Of a DNA stretch of 64,000 nucleotides, positions 28,901 through 37,635 are shown one piece after another (the stretch's first letter is position 1; every line of letters starts with the position of its first letter). The translations under genes and the position numbers were made by a program. The notes beneath the pieces were generated by a model. It saw only the letters and a list, made by a program, of their open reading frames with translations, was not told the DNA's origin and searched no databases. This DNA is from Pelagibacteraceae bacterium AG-422-N09 (GTDB lineage: Bacteria > Pseudomonadota > Alphaproteobacteria > Pelagibacterales > AG-422-B15): positions 1-64,000 of the forward strand of contig QCMV01000001.1 in the NCBI GenBank assembly GCA_003213515.1, given 5' to 3'.

Positions 28901-29147
28901 AATTAACAAGGTTTCTCAAGGATCACCTCATATTGTTGAAGAGTTAATTGATGACAAAGTTGATATAATAATTAATACAACTGAAGGAAGAAAATCAATT
29001 AATGACTCATTTGGCATAAGAAGAACTGCTCTCATGAAAAGTTTGCCATACTTTCTCACAGTATCTGGCGCAAGGGCCGCTATTAATTCTATTAAAGAAT
29101 TAAGAAATAATGAATTGGAAGTAAACCCTATAACTAAATTTCACTAA
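25911..29147 (+). CDS. carB: Carbamoyl-phosphate synthase large subunit
   Basis: CarB makes carbamoyl phosphate from bicarbonate, ammonia and two ATP. The 1078 aa contain two homologous ATP-grasp halves, opening [25 protein letters not shown] and, near residue 565, [25 protein letters not shown], with [14 protein letters not shown] and [14 protein letters not shown] as their ATP loops. A C-terminal MGS-like regulatory domain ([14 protein letters not shown]) follows. It overlaps carA at the start and its stop overlaps the convergent Lrp gene by 4 nt. Confidence 0.98.
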   Translation: MPKRKDIKSVLIVGAGPIIIGQACEFDYSGTQACKALREEGYKVILINSNPATIMTDPDTADVVYIEPITPEIVAKIIKKERPDVMLPTMGGQTALNIAIELSKNGTLKKYKVELIGANLKAIKKAEERESFYKAMTKIGLECPRAEIARNFKDAKKALKKIGLPVIIRPSFTLGGTGGGIATTEKQFEEIANSGLYNSPINEILIEESVAGWKEFEMEVVRDKNDNCIIICSIENVDPMGVHTGDSITIAPALTLTDKEYQIMRNASIACLREIGVETGGSNVQFAVNPKNGRLVIIEMNPRVSRSSALASKATGFPIAKVAAKLAVGYTLDELTNEITKVTPASFEPTIDYVVTKIPRFTFEKFQLTQPLLSSSMKSVGEVMAIGRSFPESLQKAMRSLETGLDGLDEVTVSMNKKKLTKKNILSELKKPLADKLLLVAQALRFGLDIVQIYKSSKVDPWFIGQIKRIVDTEKTLKKGLPRNAKELLRIKSLGFSDKKISQLCKTKEEKIFNMRVKNKIFPDFKRIDTCAAEFEAKTPYMYSTYAKNSLNNDACESSPTSKKKVIILGSGPNRIGQGVEFDYCCCHASFALKELKYETIMINCNPETVSTDPDTSDRLYFEPLTNENVYEIIRKEKNKGNLLGVIVQFGGQTPLKLSDYLNKMNIPILGTSTESIDTAEDREKFKKISENLNLLQPANGIAYSEKEANSVIKKISFPAVIRPSYVLGGRAMEIVHNEDELKKYFKEAVVVSGKSPVLIDHYLKDSIEVDVDAVSDGKKVIIAGIMEHIEEAGIHSGDSTCTLPPYSLSEKIIKDIEKQTKKLAIALKVKGLLNIQFAIQNNNIFLLEVNPRSSRTVPFVAKATGNPIVKIALSAAMGKPLNKDKFKIRKTNCISIKEPVFPFKRFPNVDTILGPEMKSTGEVMAIDKSFESAFIKCQLASSNPLPRKGSLFVSVKDSDKPKILPIIRSFQKLGFQVNATAGTADYLMEGGVKVKKINKVSQGSPHIVEELIDDKVDIIINTTEGRKSINDSFGIRRTALMKSLPYFLTVSGARAAINSIKELRNNELEVNPITKFH

Positions 29148-29614
29148 TCTAGGGGAACAGTACCCAGTTTCTTTGTATTTTTTATGACAAAAGCTGTTTT
29201 GACACTCAAAATATTTTCGTTTGAAGTCACATGTGTTGTTAAAAAATTATTAAATTCATTCATATTTTTCACTACACATTTAAGAATAAAATCTATTTCA
29301 CCATTTAACATAAAGCACTCTCTAATAGGTTCCAAACCCCAGACCAGCTTTTCAAAAGACCCTAGACTTTCTTCATTTTGGTTTTTTAAACTCACAAATA
29401 TCCATGCTACTAAGTCATATCCAAGCTTTGATGGATCTAGATTTGCACGAAAACCGTCAATATACCCATTATCTTCTAAGTCTCTTACTCTTCTTAGTGT
29501 AGGCGGTGGAGACATTTCAATTTTCTTAGACAAATCTAGATTTGAAATTCTTCCTTCATCTTGAAGTATTCGAAGTATTTTTAGATCAACACTATCAATT
29601 TCTTTTTTTACCAT
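29144..29614 (-). CDS. Lrp/AsnC-family transcriptional regulator
   Basis: This is an amino-acid-responsive regulator of about 156 aa. The N-terminal winged helix-turn-helix reads [44 protein letters not shown], then the RAM ligand-binding domain ([15 protein letters not shown] to [28 protein letters not shown]). I chose ATG 29614, which forms a TGATG overlap with the preceding stop; a GTG at 29629 would add five residues. It is coupled to a 2OG oxygenase and an ELM1-like gene. Its effector is unknown. Confidence 0.93.
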   Translation of the reverse strand: MVKKEIDSVDLKILRILQDEGRISNLDLSKKIEMSPPPTLRRVRDLEDNGYIDGFRANLDPSKLGYDLVAWIFVSLKNQNEESLGSFEKLVWGLEPIRECFMLNGEIDFILKCVVKNMNEFNNFLTTHVTSNENILSVKTAFVIKNTKKLGTVPLD

Positions 29615-30240
29615 CAGTCTACTGGCCACTCTGTTTCAAAAGTAACATAATTTAATTGTAAGCAGCGTCTTTCTTTTTTAATTTTTTTCTTTTCAAGTCC
29701 GTGCCATGAATTTTTTTCTGAAGTAAAAATATACCCTGTATTATTTTTATAAGGTAGAGTTTTAGCAACTTTCAAATCCGGAGTATAAAAATCTGTTCCT
29801 AAATTTTCATTTTCTCCGTATCTATTTACAAACAGAATTGATGACATCAATTTTTCCTTTATGTCACAGTGTGGTTCAAGCCAAAATCCATCTCGATCGG
29901 CAATGACTTCTAATCTAACATAAGAATTTTTTAGGTCTCTATTGATTAGATTAGAAATGAAGTCAGTACATTCTTTTGATTGCATTTCTTTTACTAGTCC
30001 AAATAATTCAGAATATTCCTCTGCATTATCTTTATCGATAAATATTCTTAACTTACTAAGTAAATTATCCCCTGTTTTATCTCCTGCTCTTGTACCATCG
30101 AAAATAACTTTACCTTCTGGAAAATTAATAGAATAAATTTCGTCTATTGCTTTTTCTGAAAGAGGATTATTAATTATCCAATGATTAAAAGGTACATTGG
30201 AATGTAATAAATTGTTTTTCAAAGCATTGATTAATGTCAT
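29614..30240 (-). CDS. Putative 2OG-Fe(II) oxygenase
   Basis: This is a 208-aa protein with a plausible double-stranded beta-helix oxygenase site: H124 and D126 in EPHCDIKEK, H180 in SWHGLEKK and R191/R192 as the 2-oxoglutarate partner. YVRLEVIADRDGFWLEPHCDI and SSILFVNRYGENENLGTDFY fit the prolyl-hydroxylase-like group. Substrate unknown; modification of a protein or a sugar/lipid is possible. It starts on an ATGA overlap with the ELM1-like gene and its stop shares an A with the Lrp start. Confidence 0.75.
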   Translation of the reverse strand: MTLINALKNNLLHSNVPFNHWIINNPLSEKAIDEIYSINFPEGKVIFDGTRAGDKTGDNLLSKLRIFIDKDNAEEYSELFGLVKEMQSKECTDFISNLINRDLKNSYVRLEVIADRDGFWLEPHCDIKEKLMSSILFVNRYGENENLGTDFYTPDLKVAKTLPYKNNTGYIFTSEKNSWHGLEKKKIKKERRCLQLNYVTFETEWPVD

Positions 30241-31211
30241 GCTTTTTTATTATACCTTTCTTCAATCGTTCTGGCTACTTGGAAGGTCTCATTTTGATAT
30301 GAATTTGTAAAGTCTTCGAGTTTTTCTCCCAAAAGCCTTGCGTAATTTTTTTGTAATAGCATCGTAATAAATTTTTCTATTCTGTTATTTTTTTTTAAGC
30401 TTGGAAGTTTAAAAATATATACTGGTTTAGTTGAAGATATAGATTCTGAAATTATTGAAACAGAGTCAGATGTACAAATAAGATATTTAGAAAACTTCAT
30501 TAATGCCAAATAAGGATTACCTTCGCCGTTCCAAATAATATTCTGATTCAAAAAGCGTTCTTTCAGGTATTCAATAATAAATTGATCAGTTCTTCTTGAG
30601 AATAAAATGTATATCTGAATGTCGTTATTTTTAACAATTTTATCAATTTGATCAGCTAATACCTTAATAACAGATATATCGAAGCGATAGTTTCTGTTTT
30701 GACCTCCTAAGAAAATTGCACAAATAGGTTTTTCTATTTTTGAGAATTGAGCTGTGTAAAGCTCAGCCTCTTTGCTTAGTAGCCTATTGTTTATATGATT
30801 AAGTGCCAAATCAGTTTGAAGCACATTTTTACCTTTTAAATCATCATGTGCTGGAGCGACAACCAAATCAAAATGAGCTGGGTTGATTTTTGGATTTTGT
30901 ATGTGGATTGAAAAGACTTTATTTTTTAATGATTTTTTGAGATGTAAAGATGCATAAATAGACCTCTTGCCACATGATATGATAATATCTGGAGGAATAT
31001 TACTTTCTAAGCTTATTTGTTTGTAATTATTAAATATAATTTTAGATGGTGGCAATATTCCCACTGGAAGCTTATTCCAAGGAAATTTTAAATCTATTGT
31101 CTTTTGCTCAAAATTTAAATTAAGAGCATCTGCAAGGCCTTTGACCTGACTGATCATTCCTGCTGATCCATCTGTAAGGCACCACGCTCTCAAATTCTTG
31201 AAATTGGTCAT
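30237..31211 (-). CDS. ELM1-family (DUF1022) GT-B-like protein
   Basis: This is a 324-aa protein of the mitochondrial-fission-ELM1-like family, found widely in alphaproteobacteria. Signature parts are AWCLTDGSAGMISQVKGLADAL at the start, PDIIISCGKRSIYASLHLKK, IQNPKINPAHFDLVVAPAHDDLKGKNVLQTDLALNHI and LICTSDSVSIISESISSTKPVYIF. The fold resembles GT-B glycosyltransferases and the bacterial proteins may act on envelope sugars; the function is not established. It leads a coupled trio with the 2OG oxygenase and Lrp genes. Confidence 0.85.
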   Translation of the reverse strand: MTNFKNLRAWCLTDGSAGMISQVKGLADALNLNFEQKTIDLKFPWNKLPVGILPPSKIIFNNYKQISLESNIPPDIIISCGKRSIYASLHLKKSLKNKVFSIHIQNPKINPAHFDLVVAPAHDDLKGKNVLQTDLALNHINNRLLSKEAELYTAQFSKIEKPICAIFLGGQNRNYRFDISVIKVLADQIDKIVKNNDIQIYILFSRRTDQFIIEYLKERFLNQNIIWNGEGNPYLALMKFSKYLICTSDSVSIISESISSTKPVYIFKLPSLKKNNRIEKFITMLLQKNYARLLGEKLEDFTNSYQNETFQVARTIEERYNKKA

Positions 31212-31283
31212 TTAATAACTATCTATGTTGAATACAAAAGTTCTTTAATTACTAGAAGATAATATATAGATTATAAAAATTAA

Positions 31284-32216
31284 ATGCATTCAAAAGTTCT
31301 AATAATAGGTTCAGGTCCCGCAGGATATACTGCTGCAATATATGCAGCAAGGGCAATGCTCGAGCCGACTTTAGTTCAAGGTTTGCAGCCAGGTGGGCAA
31401 CTTACTATAACAACTGATGTTGAAAACTATCCTGGGTACGGGGATGTAATACAAGGTCCATGGTTAATGGAACAAATGCAAGAACAAGCAAAAAATGTTG
31501 GAACTAATATTATAAATGACATTATAAAAAAAGTAGATTTTAAATGTAAGCCATTTAAGGCTATTAGCGAGTCGGGAACAGAATATACTGCCGACTCAGT
31601 GATTATCTCAACAGGAGCTCAAGCAAGATGGCTTGGATTAGACTCTGAAAAAAAATTTCAAGGATATGGCGTTTCAGCTTGTGCAACTTGTGACGGCTTC
31701 TTTTTTAAGGAAAAAAAGGTAGCAGTCATTGGCGGTGGTAATTCAGCTGTTGAGGAAGCTTTATATTTAACAAACTTTGCATCTAAAGTGTACCTTGTTC
31801 ATAGGCGTGATGAACTTCGAGCTGAAAAAATTCTTCAAGATAGATTGTTTAAAAATGAAAAAGTTGAGTGTGTGTGGGATAGCGAACTAAAAGAAATAGT
31901 TGGTGATGAAGATCCTCTAAATGTAAAAAGTATAAACATTAAAAATACAAAAACTAACGAAACCAGCAGTATCGAGCTAGACGGTGTCTTTGTCGCTATA
32001 GGGCATGATCCAGCTACTCAAATTTTTAGGGACCAAGTCGAAATGGATGAAGATGGATACATAATTACAAAACCTGACTCAACACTTACAAACGTTGAAG
32101 GTGTATATGCAGCAGGAGATGTAAAGGATAAAATTTATCGTCAAGCGGTTACTGCAGCTGGTATGGGTTGTATGGCAGCACTTGAGGCAGAAAAATACCT
32201 AGCTGAATTATCTTAA
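31284..32216 (+). CDS. trxB: Thioredoxin-disulfide reductase
   Basis: This is an NADPH-dependent flavoenzyme that reduces thioredoxin. The FAD-binding GSGPAGYTAAIYAARA is at residues 10-25, the redox pair C133-A-T-C136, NADPH motif GGGNSAVEEALYL, and the C-terminal FAD motif GVYAAGDVKDKIYRQAVTAAGMGCMAA. At 310 aa it is a low-molecular-weight TrxB. Divergent from the ELM1-like gene, and its 3' end overlaps the convergent aminotransferase gene by 9 nt. Confidence 0.97.
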   Translation: MHSKVLIIGSGPAGYTAAIYAARAMLEPTLVQGLQPGGQLTITTDVENYPGYGDVIQGPWLMEQMQEQAKNVGTNIINDIIKKVDFKCKPFKAISESGTEYTADSVIISTGAQARWLGLDSEKKFQGYGVSACATCDGFFFKEKKVAVIGGGNSAVEEALYLTNFASKVYLVHRRDELRAEKILQDRLFKNEKVECVWDSELKEIVGDEDPLNVKSINIKNTKTNETSSIELDGVFVAIGHDPATQIFRDQVEMDEDGYIITKPDSTLTNVEGVYAAGDVKDKIYRQAVTAAGMGCMAALEAEKYLAELS

Positions 32217-33410
32217 TTTATTAAGAAAATCTCTCATTCGAACGCATGCTTTTTTTAAGTTTTCGTCTGAAGTTGCATAAGAAATTCTAAAATAGCCCTC
32301 CAAACCAAAAGCTGAACCTTGAACAACTGCAACTCCCGCATGCTCTAATAATGATGTGGTAAATTCTTCATCATTTGTAATTTTGTTATTCGACTCATCA
32401 ACTTTACCAATTACTCCTTTACATGATGGAAAAACATAAAATGCACCTTCAGGTACTCTACAAGTAATTCCATTCATACTAGTAAATTCATCGATTAGAA
32501 AATCACGTCTACCTTTAAATACTTTGGCTCTTTCAGCAATGAATGAATTATCTCCATTTAAGGCTTCAACTGCTGCAGCTTGACTGATAGATGTTGGATT
32601 GCTTGTAGATTGAGACTGAAGCTTGCCCATAGCTTTAATTAAGCTGGCATTTCCTCCCGCATAACCAATTCTCCAGCCTGTCATAGCATATGCCTTACTA
32701 ACTCCATTCAATGTTAATATTCTTTCTTTAAGTTCTGGAGCAATGCTTGCAAAAGTATGAAATTCATTATCATCGTATATGAGATGTTCATATAAATCGT
32801 CTGTCATTATGTTCACGTGTGGAAATTTTTTCAAAACATTTGCAAGTTCTAAAAGTTCATTCTTTGTATAACAGGAACCTGTAGGATTTGATGGTGAATT
32901 AAGAATAAACCATTTGGTTGATTGATTGATTGTGTTTTCAAGTTGTTGTGGGGTTATTTTAAATCCTGACTCTTCACCACATTGAACGAAAATAGGTTTT
33001 CCATTGAAATAATTAACGACATCAGGGTAAGTTACCCAATAAGGAGCTGGAATAATTACTTCATCTGACTCATTTAAGGAGACAGCAAATGCATTAAAAA
33101 TAATTTGCTTTCCTCCTGTACCAACAGAGATTTCATCAAGCTCGTAATCTAAATTATTTTCTCTTTTAAACTTTGCTTTGATTGCTTTCTTCAATTCTGG
33201 AGTTCCATCAACAGGGGTATATTTGGTATCTCCACTGTTTATTGCTTGAATGGCAGCTTTTTTAATATTTTCTGGAGTATCAAAATCGGGTTCGCCCGCT
33301 CCTAGCCCTATAATATCCTTTCCCCCAGCCTTTAATTCACGAGCTTTTTGGGTCACTGCCATGGTGGCCGATGGCTTAATTCTTTTTATACTGTGTGATA
33401 GTTCTACCAC
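32208..33410 (-). CDS. aspC: Aspartate/aromatic aminotransferase, class I
   Basis: This is a PLP-dependent class I aminotransferase of 400 aa, of the aspartate aminotransferase Ib group common in alphaproteobacteria. IGLGAGEPDFDTPENIKKAA is the N-terminal signature, NSPSNPTG is the PLP-contact motif, and TLNGVSKAYAMTGWRIGYAGG carries the Schiff-base lysine K239. It likely links oxaloacetate/aspartate with glutamate and may also accept prephenate. Divergent from uvrB across 91 nt. Confidence 0.92.
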   Translation of the reverse strand: MVELSHSIKRIKPSATMAVTQKARELKAGGKDIIGLGAGEPDFDTPENIKKAAIQAINSGDTKYTPVDGTPELKKAIKAKFKRENNLDYELDEISVGTGGKQIIFNAFAVSLNESDEVIIPAPYWVTYPDVVNYFNGKPIFVQCGEESGFKITPQQLENTINQSTKWFILNSPSNPTGSCYTKNELLELANVLKKFPHVNIMTDDLYEHLIYDDNEFHTFASIAPELKERILTLNGVSKAYAMTGWRIGYAGGNASLIKAMGKLQSQSTSNPTSISQAAAVEALNGDNSFIAERAKVFKGRRDFLIDEFTSMNGITCRVPEGAFYVFPSCKGVIGKVDESNNKITNDEEFTTSLLEHAGVAVVQGSAFGLEGYFRISYATSDENLKKACVRMRDFLNKLR

Positions 33411-33501
33411 TGCTTATCCTCAGAATTTGTTATTTATACAATCAGCTATTATATTAAATTAGATTAATACACAATTTATATTCTAACTAATTAATAAATT
33501 A

Positions 33502-35556
33502 ATGCCAAATTCTGAAGTTCTTAAAGTCACATCTGAATATAAACCTGCTGGAGATCAGCCTCAAGCAATTGAAGAGATTGTTAAAAGCATTAAAGGCGAT
33601 GAGATGGAACAAGTTTTGCTTGGAGTAACTGGATCAGGCAAAACTTTCACGATGGCTAAAATTATAGAAAAACTTCAAAGGCCAACTCTAATACTTGCTC
33701 CAAATAAAACTTTAGCAGCACAATTGTATGGAGAAATGAAGTCATTCTTTCCAGACAATGCTGTTGAATATTTTGTTTCTTATTATGACTATTATATACC
33801 TGAAGCATACGTACCGAGGTCAAATACTTACATAGAAAAAGAAGCATCGATAAATGAACAAATCGATCGAATGAGACACTCAGCAACTCAATCCTTACTT
33901 GAGAGAAAAGATGTTGTAATTGTTGCAAGTGTTTCATGTATTTATGGAATAGGTTCTGTTGAAACGTATAGATCAATGACTATTCGATTAGAAAAAAATC
34001 AAAAGATTGGACGAAATGAAATTATTCAAAAACTCATCACGCTTCAATATAACCGAAACGACACAGATTTTCATAGAGGCACATTTAGAGTGCGTGGAGA
34101 CTTGATTGAGGTTTTTCCATCCCATTACGAAGACCGCGCGTGGAAATTATCGTTGTTCGGTGATGATCTCGAGTCGATTAGTGAATTTGATCCATTGACT
34201 GGAAAAAAGACATCTGAGTTAGAAACTATAAAAATTTATGCAAACAGTCACTACGTTACTCCAAGGCCAACACTTGATACTGCCATAAAGCAAATAAGAA
34301 AAGACTTAGAAGTAAGGATTCCTGAATTTAAAAAAGAAAATAAATTAATAGAGGCTCAACGAATAGAAGAAAGAACAAGGTTTGATTTAGAAATGATTGA
34401 GGCAACGGGTAGTTGTCCAGGCATTGAGAATTATTCAAGATATCTCTCTGGAAGAAATCCAGGCGAACCGCCTCCAACACTTTTTGAATACTTGCCTGAC
34501 AATGCACTCCTTTTTGTTGATGAAAGTCATGTCACAGTACCTCAATTAGAAGGCATGTATAAAGGTGACCGAAGCAGAAAAACGACACTGTCAGAATATG
34601 GCTTTAGATTACCATCTTGTTTAGATAACAGACCATTGAAGTTTGAGGAATGGGAAATGATGCGCCCTCAAAGTTTGTTCATTTCTGCTACTCCAGGACC
34701 ATGGGAAATGCAAAAAACTCAAGGGGTATTTACTGAACAAATAATAAGGCCAACAGGGTTGATTGATCCAGAGATTGAAATAAGGCCTGCGAAAACGCAA
34801 GTTGAAGATTTAATATCAGAATGTAAAAAAATTATTGATCTTAAATACCGAGTATTAGTGACAACACTTACTAAACGCATGGCTGAGGACTTGTCAGAGT
34901 ATATGTATGAAAACGGAATAAAAGTGAAATATATGCATTCAGATATTGATACATTAGAGAGAATTGAAATTATCCGCGACCTTAGAAAAGGATTGTTCGA
35001 CGTGTTAGTGGGTATCAATTTACTTAGAGAAGGTTTGGATATACCTGAATGTGCTTTAGTCGCAATATTAGATGCTGATAAAGAAGGCTTCTTAAGATCG
35101 GAGAGGTCATTGGTACAGACAATCGGTAGAGCAGCAAGGAATGTAGATGGAAGAGTAATACTGTATGCTGATAAAGAAACAGAAAGTATAAAAAAAGCAA
35201 TAAGTGAGACTGATAGAAGAAGAGATATACAAAAGAAATACAACAAAGAAAATAATATTACACCTGAAACTATTAAGAGGGATATTAGTGATATTCTTGA
35301 AAGTATTTATGAAAATGATCGTGTAAACGTTGATTTGAAGAGTACAGAAAAACATCTCGTCGGAAATAATCTAAAAAAACATCTTGAGGAACTTAAGAAA
35401 AATATGATGGATTTTGCTGATGATCTCAATTTTGAAGAAGCTGCTAAGTTAAGAGATGAGATAAAAAGGCTTGAGAATAATGAATTAGAGTTACCATCCA
35501 ACAGCAATATAGTTTATAAAAAAAATAAAAGGAAAAAAAGAAAGTACTTTACTTAA
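33502..35556 (+). CDS. uvrB: Excinuclease ABC subunit UvrB
   Basis: UvrB is the damage-verifying helicase-like subunit of nucleotide excision repair. Walker A GVTGSGKT is at residues 41-48, the beta-hairpin region [21 protein letters not shown] follows, then DESHVT (helicase motif II) and [14 protein letters not shown] and QTIGRAARN (motifs V/VI). A C-terminal UVR coiled coil ([31 protein letters not shown]) binds UvrC. The length of 684 aa is normal. It opens an operon that also holds uvrC. Confidence 0.98.
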   Translation: MPNSEVLKVTSEYKPAGDQPQAIEEIVKSIKGDEMEQVLLGVTGSGKTFTMAKIIEKLQRPTLILAPNKTLAAQLYGEMKSFFPDNAVEYFVSYYDYYIPEAYVPRSNTYIEKEASINEQIDRMRHSATQSLLERKDVVIVASVSCIYGIGSVETYRSMTIRLEKNQKIGRNEIIQKLITLQYNRNDTDFHRGTFRVRGDLIEVFPSHYEDRAWKLSLFGDDLESISEFDPLTGKKTSELETIKIYANSHYVTPRPTLDTAIKQIRKDLEVRIPEFKKENKLIEAQRIEERTRFDLEMIEATGSCPGIENYSRYLSGRNPGEPPPTLFEYLPDNALLFVDESHVTVPQLEGMYKGDRSRKTTLSEYGFRLPSCLDNRPLKFEEWEMMRPQSLFISATPGPWEMQKTQGVFTEQIIRPTGLIDPEIEIRPAKTQVEDLISECKKIIDLKYRVLVTTLTKRMAEDLSEYMYENGIKVKYMHSDIDTLERIEIIRDLRKGLFDVLVGINLLREGLDIPECALVAILDADKEGFLRSERSLVQTIGRAARNVDGRVILYADKETESIKKAISETDRRRDIQKKYNKENNITPETIKRDISDILESIYENDRVNVDLKSTEKHLVGNNLKKHLEELKKNMMDFADDLNFEEAAKLRDEIKRLENNELELPSNSNIVYKKNKRKKRKYFT

Positions 35557-36491
35557 TGTTTATAGATCTCTGCATACTGTTAATAGGATTATCTCTTCTT
35601 TTATACAGTGCAGATAAAATGATTGAGTCGGCTGACGCAATTGCTAAAAAGTTCAATTTATCCCAAGTATTAATAGGTTTAACAATTGTAGCGTTTGGTA
35701 CATCAGCACCTGAACTAGTTATAACTCTATTTGCTGCAACAAAGATCGTTCCAGCTACTGATGCCATTACCGGAAATATTATAGGATCTAATATTGCAAA
35801 TATTTTACTAATTTTAGGAACTTCAGCATTTTTTTTCAAAATTAATCTAGATAAATTAGGCACTAAGGATATTATTTTCTTACTTTTAATATCTTTATAC
35901 TTCGCGCTCTTATTTTATGTTAGCCAAACAGTCACTCTCATTCACACAATCGGCTATTTAGTTTTAACTTTGTTCTTTATCAATTTTCTTCGTAATTATA
36001 AATCCTCAGATCAAAATGAAGAACAAAAAATTTTTGGAAGATACACTTATTTAATTTTACTAAGTGCCTTCATAGGTATTTTTATTGGTGGGAAAATTTT
36101 TTTAGACAGCTCACTGAATATTTTTCAAACGTTAGGAGTTAACGAGGTACTAATAGGTATTTTTGTTCTGGCCATTGGTACATCCTTACCTGAATTGATA
36201 ACTGTTATTGTTTCTTACTTAAAAAAGAAGGGCTCTATAGGTATTGGCAATGTTATTGGTAGCAACATTATGAACATACTGTTTGTTTTCCTACCAGGGG
36301 TTATAATTGTTCAACTTAGAGGGCTTGAATATTCTCTAAAAAATATAGATGTATTTCACATATATATTTTAATATTAGTAACTTTGATGATAGCTCTTAT
36401 GGCAATTTTAAGAATTCAAATGAGAAAAATACATTCTACTTTTTTCTTGATTAGTTATTTTTTATATCTTGGGTATTCTTTTATATTATGA
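35556..36491 (+). CDS. Ca2+/Na+ antiporter, CaCA family (YrbG-like)
   Basis: This is an inner-membrane cation exchanger of 311 aa with about ten spans. The two alpha repeats are clear: FGTSAPELVITLFAA with GNIIGSNIANILLILG, and IGTSLPELITVIVSYL with GNVIGSNIMNILFVF. Both carry the acidic residue in the PEL motif that binds the ion. It exchanges Ca2+ or a related ion for Na+ or H+. The start overlaps the uvrB stop (TAATG). Confidence 0.93.
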   Translation: MFIDLCILLIGLSLLLYSADKMIESADAIAKKFNLSQVLIGLTIVAFGTSAPELVITLFAATKIVPATDAITGNIIGSNIANILLILGTSAFFFKINLDKLGTKDIIFLLLISLYFALLFYVSQTVTLIHTIGYLVLTLFFINFLRNYKSSDQNEEQKIFGRYTYLILLSAFIGIFIGGKIFLDSSLNIFQTLGVNEVLIGIFVLAIGTSLPELITVIVSYLKKKGSIGIGNVIGSNIMNILFVFLPGVIIVQLRGLEYSLKNIDVFHIYILILVTLMIALMAILRIQMRKIHSTFFLISYFLYLGYSFIL

Positions 36492-37210
36492 AAAAAACAA
36501 TATTAATTACAGGCGGTTCCCAAAGAATTGGTAGATCAATTGCACTATTTCTTAAAGATTCTAATTATAATTTTATAATACACTATAATAAGTCTTCAAA
36601 AGCAGCCAGAGAGTTGAAAAATATTATTAATGATCACAGGCGCGATTGCGAAATAGTGAAAACCGATTTGTCTAAAATATCTGATGTTAAAGATATAATT
36701 AAAAGAAGTAAAAAATTCTTTGGACCAATACATGCAATTGTTAATAATGCCTCCTTGTTCATCAATGATAATATAGAAAATTTAAATGATAAACTTTGGT
36801 ATGATCATATGAATATAAACCTATACGCCCCACTAATCATATCTAAAGAATTTAATAAACAACTTCCAAAAAAGAGCTTAGGGCATATCATAAATATATT
36901 GGATCAAAATGTAGTCAATCCAGATACATCGTTCTTTTCCTACTCCATTTCAAAATCTGCTTTACTATCTGCAACTACAATCATGGCAAAATCATTTGCT
37001 CCTAACATTAGGGTTAATGCGATTGGCCCAGGTCCAACACTTAAAAATATTCATCAATCAAAAAAACATTTTGATCAATCGATCAAAAATACTTTACTTA
37101 AAATAGGTTCACCGCCTGAGGAGATTGCCAAAACAGTTAAATTTCTTCTTGAATCAAAATCAATTACAGGTCAATTTATAGCTGTAGATGGTGGGGAACA
37201 TTTATCATGA
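36488..37210 (+). CDS. Short-chain dehydrogenase, pteridine-reductase-like (FolM type)
   Basis: This is an SDR of 240 aa. The nucleotide site is TGGSQRIGRSIA (residues about 8-19), NNAS follows, and the catalytic pair is in YSISKSA. Ending GQFIAVDGGEHLS and the GGSQRIG motif with Arg resemble pteridine reductases such as FolM (dihydromonapterin/dihydrofolate reductase). The overlap with the folate gene folB (ATGA) supports a pterin substrate. A general fatty-acid or sugar SDR is the less likely alternative. Confidence 0.8.
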   Translation: MKKTILITGGSQRIGRSIALFLKDSNYNFIIHYNKSSKAARELKNIINDHRRDCEIVKTDLSKISDVKDIIKRSKKFFGPIHAIVNNASLFINDNIENLNDKLWYDHMNINLYAPLIISKEFNKQLPKKSLGHIINILDQNVVNPDTSFFSYSISKSALLSATTIMAKSFAPNIRVNAIGPGPTLKNIHQSKKHFDQSIKNTLLKIGSPPEEIAKTVKFLLESKSITGQFIAVDGGEHLS

Positions 37211-37635
37211 CAGCAAGGAATATTCTTAAATTAAGTGAATTAAGGTCAGAAACAGATTTGATCAATCCAAATTCTGGATACGATTTAATCTTTTTAAATG
37301 ATTTTATGATCGATGCAAACATTGGAGTATACAAACACGAGAAAATAAAGAGCCAACCACTCCGCATAAACATAATTGCTAAAGTTAAAAATCCAAAAAA
37401 AATAAATGATGATAAATTGTACAGTGTTGTTTGTTATAATCAGATTTCAAAAAAAATTAAAAAAATTATTAAATCTGGTCATACAATTTTACTAGAAAAA
37501 CTTGCTGAAAAAATATTTCAGGAGTGTTTTAAAAACAAAAGAATTCAAACTATAAAGATAAGACTTGAAAAACTTGATGCAATTCAAGAAGCTGAAAGCG
37601 CAGGCATCGAAGTTGAACGCTCTCGTTCTGAATAA
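37207..37635 (+). CDS. folB: Dihydroneopterin aldolase
   Basis: FolB converts dihydroneopterin to hydroxymethyl-dihydropterin in folate synthesis. The 142-aa protein has a roughly 30-aa N-terminal extension before DLIFLNDFMIDANIGVYKHEKIKSQPLRINI, which is the family start, then SVVCYNQISKKIKKII, TILLEKLAEKIFQECF and IKIRLEKLDAIQEAESAGIEVER. It overlaps the FolM-like gene (ATGA) and uvrC (TAATG). FolK and FolP are not next to it. Confidence 0.88.
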   Translation: MTARNILKLSELRSETDLINPNSGYDLIFLNDFMIDANIGVYKHEKIKSQPLRINIIAKVKNPKKINDDKLYSVVCYNQISKKIKKIIKSGHTILLEKLAEKIFQECFKNKRIQTIKIRLEKLDAIQEAESAGIEVERSRSE

